NCBI RefSeq assembly: GCF_041154675.1 | Contig: NZ_AP031322.1 | Location: forward strand, 496,001 to 560,000 | Source: Sulfurisphaera javensis | GTDB taxonomy: Archaea > Thermoproteota > Thermoprotei_A > Sulfolobales > Sulfolobaceae | Length of the DNA: 64,000 bases | Reading direction: 5' to 3' | Part shown: piece by piece, positions 38,767-49,060 of the stretch | Layout: each line of letters starts with the position of its first letter | Numbering within the stretch: the first letter of the stretch is position 1 | Position numbers and translations under genes: made by a program | Notes under the pieces: model-generated | Databases searched by the model: none | What the model saw: only the letters and a program-made list of their open reading frames with translations | Told to the model about the DNA's origin: nothing

Positions 38767-39741
38767 TTACATTTTTATAAATTTTTTCCTTCTTTCTAAT
38801 GCTTCCATATATGCTTTCTTTTCTTCTTCAGTTAAAGGTTGGTATTCTTTTACTTTAGCCGGTTTTCCATTTTTATCTATTCTTACATAATTAAAATAAG
38901 CAGTAGTTACATGCTCTTCAACGAAGTTTTTTGTATCTAGTCTTATTACGTTTAATATAACTTCGAATGAAGTGCTTCCTACATATGAAATTCCTGCACG
39001 TATTTTTATTATATCTGACAATCTAATAGGAGTGTAAAAACTAGTACTGTTTACGGATACTGTAACAACAGCCCCGTTTTCTGGGTTATAGTTCTCATAA
39101 TTTATGTAACTTAAACATAAGGCTCCACCTATATCATCCATAAGTTTTAATAATTTTCCAGCAGAAATTATCTTTCCATCATATGTCATTTCTGGAGTAA
39201 TAAAGTAAGTTGATTCTGATCTATATCTTAACCCTACTGTAGGGTCTGAAGTATCATATCTTTTCTTTATTCTATCCTTTATGCTTTCTGCTTTTTCTTG
39301 CCTTCTATGTAATGCTTTGTTAAACTTATCAAATTCTTCTTCAGTTTCTGGTACTATTTTGTTTTCTATAATAGTAGGTCTTAAAAATTCATCAACTTTA
39401 ACATAAGTGCCAGTAGCTTCCACTAAAGTTTCGTTTCCTTTTAATGCTCTCATTGAAACTTCCATAGATGTATTTCCTACATAATCTACTTCTGCTTCAA
39501 TATCTATTATATCTCCAAGCATTATTGGTTTTTTAAATACTACGTCATCTAATGACGCAATTACTGCCAATCCTCTAGCAACTCTCATTGAAGCAATCAT
39601 TCCAGTATCAACTAAGAAACTTAGCATGTCTCCGCCATGTAGTCTACCTAGGAAGTTAGTATTCTCATAATGTATAATTCTTTTAGTAATTACTTTAGTT
39701 TCAGAGATTCTCAAATATGACACCGTTAACTTCATCTGCAA
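38767..39741 (-). CDS. Double-hotdog acyl-CoA thioesterase
   Basis: 324 residues comprising two hotdog domains. First: NFLGRLHGGDMLSFLVDTGMIA (about 29-50) and DDVVFKKPIMLGDII. Second: SAGKLLKLMDDIGGALC (about 196-212) and VSVNSTSFYTPIRLSDII. This is the arrangement of BFIT/ACOT-type thioesterases that split acyl-CoA. The start at 39741 overlaps the upstream gene by 41 bases; a TTG at 39714 (MRISETK) would cut the overlap to 14 and is equally plausible. Confidence 0.82.
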   Translation of the reverse strand: MQMKLTVSYLRISETKVITKRIIHYENTNFLGRLHGGDMLSFLVDTGMIASMRVARGLAVIASLDDVVFKKPIMLGDIIDIEAEVDYVGNTSMEVSMRALKGNETLVEATGTYVKVDEFLRPTIIENKIVPETEEEFDKFNKALHRRQEKAESIKDRIKKRYDTSDPTVGLRYRSESTYFITPEMTYDGKIISAGKLLKLMDDIGGALCLSYINYENYNPENGAVVTVSVNSTSFYTPIRLSDIIKIRAGISYVGSTSFEVILNVIRLDTKNFVEEHVTTAYFNYVRIDKNGKPAKVKEYQPLTEEEKKAYMEALERRKKFIKM

Positions 39742-40093
39742 CTTTTAAGAATTTTTTATCTAACTTTGAATATTCTATTGCATAATCCCTTAATTGGTCT
39801 AGTATTTCTTTCCATTTTTCTTTTACTTCTTTTAATACGTCGTCTGGCACTTTATCTATATCTATTCTTTTGTGATTAGCAGAAAAATAAGGCAAAAATT
39901 CATCTTCCGATAGGGAAATCACAACTATTCCTTGCCTATCTAAAACATATTCATGAACTCCTTTTTTTGTTATAGTTATACCAAAATCGTCAGAAGGGGG
40001 AAGTAATCTCATAACTTCTCTTAGGAATTGAAGAATGCTTTCTTTATCTCCTTTTATTTTCATTTTTTTTAAAGATTGTGAAAGTTCATTCAT
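39701..40093 (-). CDS. Conserved-looking small protein of unknown function
   Basis: 130 residues, mixed, acidic/basic, no membrane segment. Lies 1 base after the HerA-like gene and overlaps the thioesterase gene, so it belongs to the nurA-herA operon on this strand. No family recognised. Its position makes it a candidate accessory factor of the nuclease-helicase pair. Confidence 0.6.
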   Translation of the reverse strand: MNELSQSLKKMKIKGDKESILQFLREVMRLLPPSDDFGITITKKGVHEYVLDRQGIVVISLSEDEFLPYFSANHKRIDIDKVPDDVLKEVKEKWKEILDQLRDYAIEYSKLDKKFLKVADEVNGVIFENL

Positions 40094-40094
40094 T

Positions 40095-41927
40095 TTAACC
40101 AGCCTTAGATAAATCGTAATGCCCTAATGGAGGTGGTACTGGTACTCTTATTTTAATCTTTCCTTCTCTTAACCAGGGCGAAAGAAGGAAAGCTACACCA
40201 TTCTTTTCCCAACTTAAAATTTTTGCATCACTTTTAGATATTCCTAAGTTCTCAGCAACTTCTGGTTTTATTCTAAAAATCACTTTTGTGTTTGCTAATT
40301 GAACTATTATATCTGAAAGGTCGTTAGGATTATGGGTTGAAAAGATGAAACCAATCCTTCTTCTCCTACCTAATCTCATCATGGTAGATATTTTACCAGC
40401 TACTCTTCTCACATAATTAGCATCTTCTTCTCCTCCTTTACCAGAAGGAAAGAACTTATGAGCTTCATCTATTATAAGGACCAGTCTGTCCTTAAGATTT
40501 CCTTTTTTCATTTCCAGTTCTCTTAATTCGAAAATTTTATCAAGGAAATAATATGTAATTATCTTCTGGGAGAAATCATCTAACTCACTATTGTACAAAT
40601 CTAAAACTAATAACTTGTAAGGTTCATTAAGTATCTTCTTAAGCGGTTCTTTTTTCACTCCGACATCAAACAATCCTGTTTCTTTCAGTAGATATAATCC
40701 TCTAATTATGTTTTCCTTAGTACTTTTATGAATACTTATCTTTTCTATGTCGTCAGTATCCATAGCCTCAATTAAATCGTCTAAAGAATTGTATTGCGAC
40801 CCTTTCTTTTTTATTAAGATTTTAAGAAACTGAGTTGCTTGTTCAGAAAAATATGGATTTAGTCTATGTAATATTTTCTTTATATCATTAAATTTGAAAT
40901 AAAAAGGGTAAATGTAAGTTTCAGCTTTCCACTCACTATTACTTATAACAATATTACCTGGATTAACTGAGATATAAAAATTAAACCCTTTTTTTCTTAA
41001 ATAATTCACAATAGGTTCTACGTATAAATTATAATAAGAAGAAGTAATTGATAATAAGTCTTTCTTTCCACCAGTATATTTTTTGAGCCATTTTCTTGAA
41101 ATGGGATAGATAATTCCAAGCTTGATTTCATTAAACTTAGAATATAAAGATTCAAACATTGAAAGGCTCTCCTTAACGCTCTTATTATTTTTATCTGGTG
41201 GTAAAAATATGTGATAGTAATCTCCAGTTGCATCAAAGACAAAGACCTTTGTATCATCAGCTATTTTGTATATTCCAGCTATAAGATCTTTAACGAATGA
41301 CGTTTTACCAGCTCCAGTAGTACCTAAAATTAACATATGATAATTTAGATCATCGAGACTAATACTAACTTTAATTTTATTTTCTGGTGAATCAAGAAGA
41401 CCCAATCTTAACAATCCTCTATTTGTATCTAATGCTCTCTCTATTATATCAGGATTAGGAAGAATGACTGGTGATTGAGGTTCTATGACTATATCAGCAG
41501 CCTCTGGTTCAGTAGACTCAAGTACATTTATCTTAGTTAACATTTCACATTTAACTACTACATTAGAAACTAATGATCCAGGTTCTTCATCTCCAGTTTC
41601 ATTGACTGAAATTAAAGGAGAATCGGAAAAGAGTAACGAAGATACATCACTTCGTTCATAACCAATTACTCGCAAAAGAACAAAATACAAAGTTTTAATA
41701 TCAATTGCACCGAGAAGAATGCCAATTCTTCCTAAGAAGGGATATTTATAATAAGTTTGTGCATCTAAAACAATATTTACTGTATTGTTTTCTTCATCAA
41801 TTTTATTTGGTATATATTTCGCTACTCTTCCTACTATAGTGCCTAATGTTATGGCTAAAGCCTTAGCTTTCTCCATACGGTCTTTAATAGATGATATAAA
41901 ATCCTCAGACAAGATTATACACCTCAA
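40095..41927 (-). CDS. HerA-like hexameric ATPase/translocase
   Basis: 610 residues. N-terminal beta-rich HAS-barrel-like part, Walker A GTTGAGKTS (202-210), a Walker B with IIDEAHKFFPSG, then a sensor/arginine region (RRVAGKISTMMRLGRRRRIGFIFSTH). HerA proteins pump or unwind DNA and work with NurA nuclease; here a NurA-like gene lies directly upstream with a 23-base overlap. It is longer and more diverged than the HerA encoded beside mre11-rad50 in Sulfolobales, and no mre11 or rad50 is present here. TTG start at 41927; a second TTG (41912) is an alternative. Confidence 0.8.
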   Translation of the reverse strand: MRCIILSEDFISSIKDRMEKAKALAITLGTIVGRVAKYIPNKIDEENNTVNIVLDAQTYYKYPFLGRIGILLGAIDIKTLYFVLLRVIGYERSDVSSLLFSDSPLISVNETGDEEPGSLVSNVVVKCEMLTKINVLESTEPEAADIVIEPQSPVILPNPDIIERALDTNRGLLRLGLLDSPENKIKVSISLDDLNYHMLILGTTGAGKTSFVKDLIAGIYKIADDTKVFVFDATGDYYHIFLPPDKNNKSVKESLSMFESLYSKFNEIKLGIIYPISRKWLKKYTGGKKDLLSITSSYYNLYVEPIVNYLRKKGFNFYISVNPGNIVISNSEWKAETYIYPFYFKFNDIKKILHRLNPYFSEQATQFLKILIKKKGSQYNSLDDLIEAMDTDDIEKISIHKSTKENIIRGLYLLKETGLFDVGVKKEPLKKILNEPYKLLVLDLYNSELDDFSQKIITYYFLDKIFELRELEMKKGNLKDRLVLIIDEAHKFFPSGKGGEEDANYVRRVAGKISTMMRLGRRRRIGFIFSTHNPNDLSDIIVQLANTKVIFRIKPEVAENLGISKSDAKILSWEKNGVAFLLSPWLREGKIKIRVPVPPPLGHYDLSKAG

Positions 41928-43002
41928 ATTTACTCTTGAAGCTTTCTTGAATTCCTAACCTGTCTATGGAATAAATAATGTACTTCAGAATTCCACTAGA
42001 AAGATCTTTTGCTGTTTTGTCAGCTACAGACAAAATCTTAGGAATTCCATCTACTGAAAAAGGTAAAGAGGCCACGAGATTTATAGCTTCTTTGTTTAAG
42101 GATTCTATTCTTAAAATAGAAAATTTAGGAATATATTTATGATAAGGAATAATTAAGTAATTTATGTAATACCTAACTTTTTCTACTTCTCTTATTAATG
42201 GTCCTACAGCTAAATTAGGATAAGGAGGATTATAATTAAATCTCACTAATTGATATAAAAAAGCCTCATCTGATAGGAAGCTACTCGGACTAATTTTATA
42301 TTTATTTTGAAAATCCTGGCTATTTCTTAATGCATTGACTAGAATGTTTGATTTATCTAATCTTTTAACTATTCCTATATAGTTATTGTCTATTATTTTA
42401 GTTCTTTCTTTGAATAATATAGTTTTTACTTTATCGGGCAAATAAACGTATGAAGGAAATAGGGGACCATCAATGATCGTAAGTCCCTTATCTTTGGTTA
42501 TTTTTAATCCTTCAGTTTCAAGTACACTTCTTATCTCAGTTTCGATTCTTTCAGGCTCATATGTAGATAAAAAGGGTTCTCCAGTAAGCGAGATAGATGT
42601 AACATAAGGATTAGAAGAATATATGAAAGGTTCTATTTTACCTTTTGATGGATTAGTGGAAGCGAGTCCGATAAAAGGTTTTTTTATTGGTAAAGAAGGT
42701 AAACCGAAAACGGAAGGATAAACGCCATAAATAGGATAAATATGAGAAGAAATAGCTAAAGTACTAATACTAATTATACCACCTGCTGAAATTAGGCTTC
42801 TACTACTTCCATCAATAGCGTAAATGCTTCCGTTATATTTTCTTGGTGAAACTTCAGTTACAATCTCTTTTTCTTTTACGCCTATCTGTATTTCAGTATT
42901 AATTTTCTCTTCATTACCACTTACAAGGAGATTAAAGTAATCTCTTACGTATTTTTGAATGATCTCATCGAGTAATACAAAGAATCCCTTGTTCTCAGCC
43001 AT
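41905..43002 (-). CDS. NurA-like nuclease
   Basis: 365 residues with the NurA fold pattern: YAIDGSSRS (D64) and LTIIDGPLFPS (D178) place the two metal-binding aspartates, and IGIVKRLDKS gives the conserved Lys region. NurA is a 5'-3' exo/endonuclease that resects DNA ends with HerA. It is translationally coupled to the HerA-like gene. Because a canonical nurA normally sits in the herA-mre11-rad50 cluster, this is probably a second, divergent pair. Confidence 0.75.
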   Translation of the reverse strand: MAENKGFFVLLDEIIQKYVRDYFNLLVSGNEEKINTEIQIGVKEKEIVTEVSPRKYNGSIYAIDGSSRSLISAGGIISISTLAISSHIYPIYGVYPSVFGLPSLPIKKPFIGLASTNPSKGKIEPFIYSSNPYVTSISLTGEPFLSTYEPERIETEIRSVLETEGLKITKDKGLTIIDGPLFPSYVYLPDKVKTILFKERTKIIDNNYIGIVKRLDKSNILVNALRNSQDFQNKYKISPSSFLSDEAFLYQLVRFNYNPPYPNLAVGPLIREVEKVRYYINYLIIPYHKYIPKFSILRIESLNKEAINLVASLPFSVDGIPKILSVADKTAKDLSSGILKYIIYSIDRLGIQESFKSKFEVYNLV

Positions 43003-43069
43003 CTTTCATATAAGAAATATCGATAGAAATATTTAAATATGGCGTAATACCAACGGGTATTACCACTTC

Positions 43070-44392
43070 TTATTCATCTTTCATTAATTGTCTTATTGCA
43101 ACAATAACAGGATCCCATACTCTACTTATTGCTGGTAAGTAACCCATTTCTATAAAGAATGTATCCTCAATTATGAACCCTTTCATTATTGCAGCTGCTA
43201 ACATATCAATTCTGCCTAGTACTTCTTCTCCACCAACTATTTGCCCACCTAATATTTTCTTGCTATTCTCGTCAGCAATAATTTTTATATGAATATCTTT
43301 TGCATCTGGGTAATATCTAGCTCTTGTTTTCCCAGATATAGTTGCTGCAATCGGTTTAAATCCATATCTTTTTGCTTCATCTTCTTGAAGACCAACTCTT
43401 CCTATGTAAAATTCTTTGTACTTTGTTATTTGTGTATTTACAACACCTGGGAATTTCATTTCATGACCACCAATATTGCTTCCAGCAACATATCCCATTT
43501 TATTTGCTACTGGTGCAAAGGGTACCCAGTATGGTTTACCGGTAACTATATGAATTGATTCCGTATTATCCCCAGCAGAATAAACCTCTCTATAATTTGT
43601 CCGCATATGTTCATCCACTTTAATTGCTCCAGTTTCCCCTAGTTTTATCTTATCTTTTACTAATTCAACATTGGGCGTTACACCAACCGCAACTATAGTT
43701 CCATCAACTTCATATTTACCCCTATCAGTTATTATTAACCTTCCTCCATTCTTTATGGTTTCCACTCTTTCATCTAACCTTACTTCAGCATCTTTCATTA
43801 TCCTTTGAGTGATAATATTTCCTAACTCTTGGTCTAAAGTCCTATTAAGCAAATATTTTCCTCTATGGATCAGAATTACTTTCTTTCCTAAGTGAGTTAA
43901 AGCCTCGGCCATTTCTACTCCAAGTATACCTCCACCAATAATTGCAATATTATTTAAAGACCATAATTTCTCCCTAAGCTCAACTGCATTAGCTGGATGA
44001 TGGGCATAAAATATTCTATCATTTCCGTCTTCTACTGAAAGTTTTTTTGGTAAAGAACCAGTGCTTATAACTAAATAATCATATTCAGCTTTTATCTTAC
44101 CATCTTTAGATTCAGCGTATACTATCCTAGAATCCAAATCAACCTCAGTAACTTTAGTATTAATCTTTACATTTATCTTTCTTTTTTCTTCAAAAAATTG
44201 AGGCGTATAGGTCATAAATAAATTTTCATCATTAAATAAGCCCTCAACAAAATAAGGGATTCCACATGGTGCATGACTTACCATTTTAGTTGCTTCGAAC
44301 ACTGTAATTTCCATATCTGGTTTAAGCTTCCTCGCTCTAGAGGAAGCACTCATTCCAGCAGCTCCACCACCAATTACTACAAGTTTATCCAT
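43070..44392 (-). CDS. CoA-disulfide reductase / NADH oxidase-like flavoprotein
   Basis: 440 residues. FAD motif GGGAAGMSAS (8-17), active-site Cys43 in SHAPCGIPY, NAD(P)-binding GGGILGVEMAEAL (about 151-163), and VYSAGDNTE (about 269-277). A single redox Cys and a C-terminal dimerisation domain fit CoA-disulfide reductase, which keeps CoA-SH reduced and may also reduce polysulfide or sulfur. Substrate choice within this family cannot be read from sequence. ATG at 44392; divergent from 44443. Confidence 0.83.
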   Translation of the reverse strand: MDKLVVIGGGAAGMSASSRARKLKPDMEITVFEATKMVSHAPCGIPYFVEGLFNDENLFMTYTPQFFEEKRKINVKINTKVTEVDLDSRIVYAESKDGKIKAEYDYLVISTGSLPKKLSVEDGNDRIFYAHHPANAVELREKLWSLNNIAIIGGGILGVEMAEALTHLGKKVILIHRGKYLLNRTLDQELGNIITQRIMKDAEVRLDERVETIKNGGRLIITDRGKYEVDGTIVAVGVTPNVELVKDKIKLGETGAIKVDEHMRTNYREVYSAGDNTESIHIVTGKPYWVPFAPVANKMGYVAGSNIGGHEMKFPGVVNTQITKYKEFYIGRVGLQEDEAKRYGFKPIAATISGKTRARYYPDAKDIHIKIIADENSKKILGGQIVGGEEVLGRIDMLAAAIMKGFIIEDTFFIEMGYLPAISRVWDPVIVAIRQLMKDE

Positions 44393-44442
44393 AGATTAAA
44401 ATAAGAGAAGACCTTTTTATATAGTATTTATAAGATTCTTTT

Positions 44443-44883
44443 ATGGAGACTACAAGATCACTTTTTGAGGATTTAATAAAAAAACTGGAGAATACAAGTG
44501 AAGCTGGACTAAGTTTTAATGAAGCTGAAATATTAAAATTTCTAAAGGCTGAAAGTAAAAAGCAATTAGAGATATATGATAAGCTAGAAAATGCTATCAA
44601 ATCTCAGAATTGGAGTGAAGCAATATCAAACTTTTTGATTCTTGTAGAGAGAATAAATGTTTCATTACTATTTCTTATGCAACCTACTAATTATTCTGTT
44701 TTGGTAAACAGTAGAATATCTCCTTTATTTGAGGAATATCTTTCAATTATTTCACTTTATGTGTCATCTTCACTCCTTGAATTAAGACCTAATTTAAAGA
44801 AGATAGGAATAGAGAGTATAACTGCATCTATTTCCTCTAATCCCCCCTCTGTGAATATATCTATGGTGATAAAGAGTGAATAA
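44443..44883 (+). CDS. Helical protein of unknown function upstream of PGI/PMI
   Basis: 146 residues, almost entirely helical, with heptad-like Leu/Ile spacing at about 8-60, no Cys and no signal peptide. Overlaps the PGI/PMI gene by 8 bases, so they are co-translated. TATA element TATTTATAAG (44424-44433) is slightly closer than usual; TTTTTATATA (44413-44422) fits a leaderless start better. No family recognised. Confidence 0.65.
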   Translation: METTRSLFEDLIKKLENTSEAGLSFNEAEILKFLKAESKKQLEIYDKLENAIKSQNWSEAISNFLILVERINVSLLFLMQPTNYSVLVNSRISPLFEEYLSIISLYVSSSLLELRPNLKKIGIESITASISSNPPSVNISMVIKSE

Positions 44884-45799
44884 TCCTTATGAAAAGTGGC
44901 CTGATTACTTTCAAGAGGCAAGTAATCATGATATACCTTCTATTTGGAAAATTGAGGATCTTGTATATTTAGGGATTGGAGGAAGTGGAATACCCGGTAA
45001 AATATTAGAACTTCTTAATCTTCCAGTAAGCTATCGCTTATATCGAGGATATAAGGTAAATGTTAGTGAGAAAAGTACAGTTTTTGCAGTAAGTTATTCT
45101 GGTAATACTACTGAAACAATTGTTGCTCTTTTATCTTCTCTAAAGAAAACTAAAAAGATAATTGTTATAACTTCTGGGGGTAAAATAGAGGAAATAGCTA
45201 ACAGGAATGGTTTACCAATAATTAAGCTTCCTAAAGGTTTGCAAACTAGATATGTCTTTCCATATATCTTTACTTATTTAATAAAGTTGCTTAATGAAGG
45301 ATTAGGAACTAACTATAACATAAATGAACTCTCAGAGAGTGTTAAAGAAAGCTATTCTAGAATGAATGAGATAGGAGGACTTCTAGCGTCACAAATAGTA
45401 GGGAAAATACCAATAATTTATTCATCTACTTATCTTCCAATTGCTGAAAGATTTAAACAAGAGATAAATGAAAATGCAAAATATCCTGCATTTTATAATG
45501 AATTGCCAGAAGCAAATCATAATGAGATAGAATTGTATTCTTCTTCGTCAGATTTTTATCCAATAGTTTTAGTCTCTGACAAACTTGATGAAGAAACTGC
45601 AAATCTAATTAATGCATACAAAATTTATCCACCTTATTCATCAGTGCTGAAAAACATAGCTAGTTTAACATTATTAGCCGGTTTAGCATCAGTTAAATTA
45701 GCTTTATTGTTAGGGGTTACCCCCGAAAGGCTAAATATCATTCCTAAAATTAGAGAGAAGACGTTTAAGTTATTTGAAGGTGAGATAAATGCAAGTTAG
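44876..45799 (+). CDS. Bifunctional phosphoglucose/phosphomannose isomerase
   Basis: Interconverts fructose 6-phosphate with glucose 6- and mannose 6-phosphate. 307 residues with two SIS domains. [11 protein letters not shown] (about 33-43), [10 protein letters not shown] (about 75-84) and [11 protein letters not shown] (about 209-219), which includes the catalytic Glu/His region, match the crenarchaeal PGI/PMI family. GTG start at 44876 overlaps the upstream gene; the end overlaps cysS by 11 bases. Likely feeds the sugar pathway for the glycans of S-layer proteins as well as central metabolism. Confidence 0.9.
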   Translation: MNNPYEKWPDYFQEASNHDIPSIWKIEDLVYLGIGGSGIPGKILELLNLPVSYRLYRGYKVNVSEKSTVFAVSYSGNTTETIVALLSSLKKTKKIIVITSGGKIEEIANRNGLPIIKLPKGLQTRYVFPYIFTYLIKLLNEGLGTNYNINELSESVKESYSRMNEIGGLLASQIVGKIPIIYSSTYLPIAERFKQEINENAKYPAFYNELPEANHNEIELYSSSSDFYPIVLVSDKLDEETANLINAYKIYPPYSSVLKNIASLTLLAGLASVKLALLLGVTPERLNIIPKIREKTFKLFEGEINAS

Positions 45800-47195
45800 A
45801 ATTTTCAATACAATGGGTAAGAAATTACAACCATTAGAAACTGTTGAGCCTCAGACAGTAAAAATGTACGTTTGTGGTCCTACAGTATATGATTATCTTC
45901 ACATAGGTCATGGTAGAACCTTTGTCGCATTTGATGCTATAGTTAGATATTTAAAGCTTAGAGGATATAACGTAATTAGAGTTCAGAATATTACAGATAT
46001 TGACGACAAAATTATAAAGAAAGCACAAGAAACTGGTAAAGATTGGACAGAAATAGTGGATTTTTATACTAAAGATTATTTAGAAGCATTAAATCAGTTA
46101 AAAGTCGAAATTGATCAACATCCAAGAGTAACTTATCACATAAAAGAAATTATAGATTTCATACAAAAATTAATAGATAAGGGGCATGCATATGTGGCTC
46201 AAAGTGGGAGTGTCTATTTTGATGTTGACTCCTTCCCTTCATATGGCTTACTTTCTGGAACAAAAAAAGAAGAATGGAATCAGGGAGAAGAATTTATAAA
46301 AGAAAAAAAGAATCCTTATGATTTTGCTCTATGGAAAGCATGGAAACCTGGAGAACCATATTGGGAATCCCCCTGGGGTAAAGGAAGGCCTGGATGGCAT
46401 ATAGAGTGTTCTACAATGTCAATGAGATATTTAGGTGAGACTTTTGACATACATGGAGGAGGAATTGACCTAGTATTTCCTCATCATGAAAATGAAAGGG
46501 CACAAAGTGAAGCGTTATTAGGTAAAGAATGGGTTAAATACTGGGTTCACGTATCATATTTAACTATAAGAAAGGAAAAAATGAGCAAGTCTTTAGGAAA
46601 CATAATCCCATTAAATGAAGCGTTAAAGAAGTGGGGACCAGCAACTTTGCGATATTGGTATTTGTCTTCACATTATAGAAGTAGTCTCGATTTTAATGAA
46701 GAATCATTAGAACAAGCAAAGAATGCCTTAACAAGGTTAAAAGACTCAATGAGTATAATTAGAAGTGTAATCAAAGAAGGACCTAAATATTATTCAAAGG
46801 ATGAAGATATTCAAGTCCAAAGAAGTATAATAGAATTAGTTAAAGGATTTCATGCTGCTATGAGTGAAGATTTTGATACAGCTAAGGCTTTATCATATAT
46901 TCATGAGATTGTAAGTTTAGTTTTTTCAAAAGTTCAATACAGTAGAGACTTTATGTCAGCTATGCTTGCTCTTGATGCACTAAGGCAATTTAATTATGTA
47001 TTTGGTGTTATGGACGAGGAGTTTTTCCCTACTTATGAGATGTTAAATAAAGTTATTGATGCAGTTATTGAAATTAGAAATCAATTAAGAGCAAAGAAAA
47101 TGTATGATTTAAGTGATCAAATAAGAGCTATTTTATCTGCTGCTGGAATAAAAATCCTTGATAGTAAAGATAAATCTACATGGAGATTTGAGTAA
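45789..47195 (+). CDS. cysS: Cysteinyl-tRNA synthetase
   Basis: Class I synthetase, 468 residues. Zinc ligand C29 in [18 protein letters not shown] motif 38-41, [10 protein letters not shown] with the next zinc ligands, [12 protein letters not shown], and KMSKS ([10 protein letters not shown]). Length is normal. ATG at 45789 within the end of the PGI/PMI gene. The 3' end overlaps the convergent Nudix gene by 20 bases. Confidence 0.97.
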   Translation: MQVRIFNTMGKKLQPLETVEPQTVKMYVCGPTVYDYLHIGHGRTFVAFDAIVRYLKLRGYNVIRVQNITDIDDKIIKKAQETGKDWTEIVDFYTKDYLEALNQLKVEIDQHPRVTYHIKEIIDFIQKLIDKGHAYVAQSGSVYFDVDSFPSYGLLSGTKKEEWNQGEEFIKEKKNPYDFALWKAWKPGEPYWESPWGKGRPGWHIECSTMSMRYLGETFDIHGGGIDLVFPHHENERAQSEALLGKEWVKYWVHVSYLTIRKEKMSKSLGNIIPLNEALKKWGPATLRYWYLSSHYRSSLDFNEESLEQAKNALTRLKDSMSIIRSVIKEGPKYYSKDEDIQVQRSIIELVKGFHAAMSEDFDTAKALSYIHEIVSLVFSKVQYSRDFMSAMLALDALRQFNYVFGVMDEEFFPTYEMLNKVIDAVIEIRNQLRAKKMYDLSDQIRAILSAAGIKILDSKDKSTWRFE

Positions 47196-47616
47196 CCTTC
47201 TCTAAGATCATTAAAGGTATTTTTTCTCCATTAAAATATTTTCGTAGCATATCGATAGTAGTAGGACTAGAATTTATTTTATCTAGCTCAGCAAAACTAA
47301 AATACTTAGCATCCTCAGCATCGCTACCTGGTTTTAAAATACCGTTTTTAACTTCACAAATAAAGTCTAATATAACATAATGAAAGCCTTCCTTAATTAT
47401 TTGAATTACTGCTAATAAATCTTTAACTTCTACTTCAAGGTTAGTTTCTTCTTTAATTTCCCTCTTTACAGCCTCTTCTAAGGTCTCTCCAAATTTTACT
47501 TTTCCTCCTGGGATTGCCCAGCTTCCCTTGTTGGGTGGATTTTTTCTTTTTACCAATAAAATTTCTTTATTTTGATTTAAAATGACTCCACCTACAGCAA
47601 CTAAAGGATATTCCAT
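47176..47616 (-). CDS. Nudix hydrolase
   Basis: 146 residues. Complete Nudix box with G-x5-E-x7-R-E-U-x-E-E: it starts at [14 protein letters not shown] (about 37-50) and ends in [11 protein letters not shown]. The preceding SWAIPGG is typical for ADP-ribose or nucleotide pyrophosphatase types. Substrate cannot be named. ATG at 47616, divergent from 47671 with a 54-base gap holding AT-rich promoter elements for both. Confidence 0.88.
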   Translation of the reverse strand: MEYPLVAVGGVILNQNKEILLVKRKNPPNKGSWAIPGGKVKFGETLEEAVKREIKEETNLEVEVKDLLAVIQIIKEGFHYVILDFICEVKNGILKPGSDAEDAKYFSFAELDKINSSPTTIDMLRKYFNGEKIPLMILEKVTQISM

Positions 47617-47670
47617 ATAAAGTTTTCATAGGAAAAAAGTTAATATAAAGTTCGTTTACGTAGAATTGAT

Positions 47671-48981
47671 ATGATTAAAAGTATTTTCCTTCTGAGCTTG
47701 ATATTCCTTTTGCCAGCTGTTTTAGTTCACTCATTACCATCGATATATACAAATTATAATCAAGTTAAAGTCATAAGTACTATTACAATATATAAGAATC
47801 TAGAGTATAAAATTGAATTACAGAAACAAGTTTCTATTAATCAAACAAAAACTAGTTTAGTAAATACAACAACCACAACAGTGGTTACAACTACTACTAT
47901 TCCTAAAATAACGGCAGTTTATTTAGCTAACTATAGTATTACTGGAATTAATGGAACTGAAATAAGTGTGGAAATAACAGGTAATTTCACTAAGAACTTT
48001 ACTTTCATAAGCCAGGGTAATTTCAGTATTAACTTATTTGAAGATGTAATAAATCTTCATTATCCTTATATTTTACCATTTCTTTTACTTAATAATACTT
48101 ACGCATTATTGAATAAACAGTCTACATATGTCATGATTTATGATAAATCATTAAACTATACTTTAAATGGTAAAAATATTACAGCATATGATTTCTTTAT
48201 TGTATATAACTCTTCATACTTTGCATCCTATGAAATTCTAAGCTCTGGCTATTTAGCTAACTATACAACAACATATAACGGTTCTACTCTTATCATGAGC
48301 CTTGTAAACTACTACAATTTAGTCAACATTACATTAAATACTAATTCTAATCCGTATTTGTCGAAGCCATATCTTTATCTAGAATATTTATATAGTGGAG
48401 AATCAAAGACATTACAAGCGAATAGCTATGTAGAAACTTATTATCCTCTAATAGCTGGAAATTATATAGGTCAAATAGTTTACTTATTATATCCTCAAGA
48501 GGGAAATTTAGTAGAACCTAATACATTTTATGGAATAAACGTTAATTATGAACTATATTTTAAGCCTATTGGAGATGAAGTTTTAACTTATTTACCGTCA
48601 AATTCCTCTACCATAATGTGGAATGGGAGAGTTTACACTCTTGTAAATACTACCTCAATTAAATTAGTTAATGGAAGTACTGTTCCCGCTTTACTTTATA
48701 GAAATGCTAGTGAAAATGTTACTGTTTACATTTATTTCTCTAAGAGTTCTAATATTTTACTAGAAGAACTTGTATATAATGCACTATTTCATAATTATAC
48801 AGTAGAATTAAAATATCTTGGTAATGAATATATTAGTCCTAATATGAAATACATAAATGTAACTTTACCTAAATACACAACATTACCATATTCTTTAATA
48901 AATTTCAATGAAGGATTAGTTATTGCCATTGTTCTAACAGTTATAATCTCAGCATTAATTATTCTTTTTAGACAGAGATAA
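47671..48981 (+). CDS. Exported membrane-anchored glycoprotein of unknown function
   Basis: 436 residues: signal peptide (residues 1-19), a Thr-rich linker (about 66-80, with TTTTTVVTTTT), a beta-rich extracellular domain with more than 20 N-x-S/T sites, and a C-terminal membrane helix (about 413-432) ending in RQR. The plan is that of a Sulfolobales surface protein. It stands alone between Nudix and GDH. No family recognised. Confidence 0.65.
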   Translation: MIKSIFLLSLIFLLPAVLVHSLPSIYTNYNQVKVISTITIYKNLEYKIELQKQVSINQTKTSLVNTTTTTVVTTTTIPKITAVYLANYSITGINGTEISVEITGNFTKNFTFISQGNFSINLFEDVINLHYPYILPFLLLNNTYALLNKQSTYVMIYDKSLNYTLNGKNITAYDFFIVYNSSYFASYEILSSGYLANYTTTYNGSTLIMSLVNYYNLVNITLNTNSNPYLSKPYLYLEYLYSGESKTLQANSYVETYYPLIAGNYIGQIVYLLYPQEGNLVEPNTFYGINVNYELYFKPIGDEVLTYLPSNSSTIMWNGRVYTLVNTTSIKLVNGSTVPALLYRNASENVTVYIYFSKSSNILLEELVYNALFHNYTVELKYLGNEYISPNMKYINVTLPKYTTLPYSLINFNEGLVIAIVLTVIISALIILFRQR

Positions 48982-49060
48982 ATTGGAAGTTAAAACATGT
49001 AAAGTAAAGTATATAGATAAGTTAAAATTTTTAGATTAGGAATATAGAGAATGAGAATAT

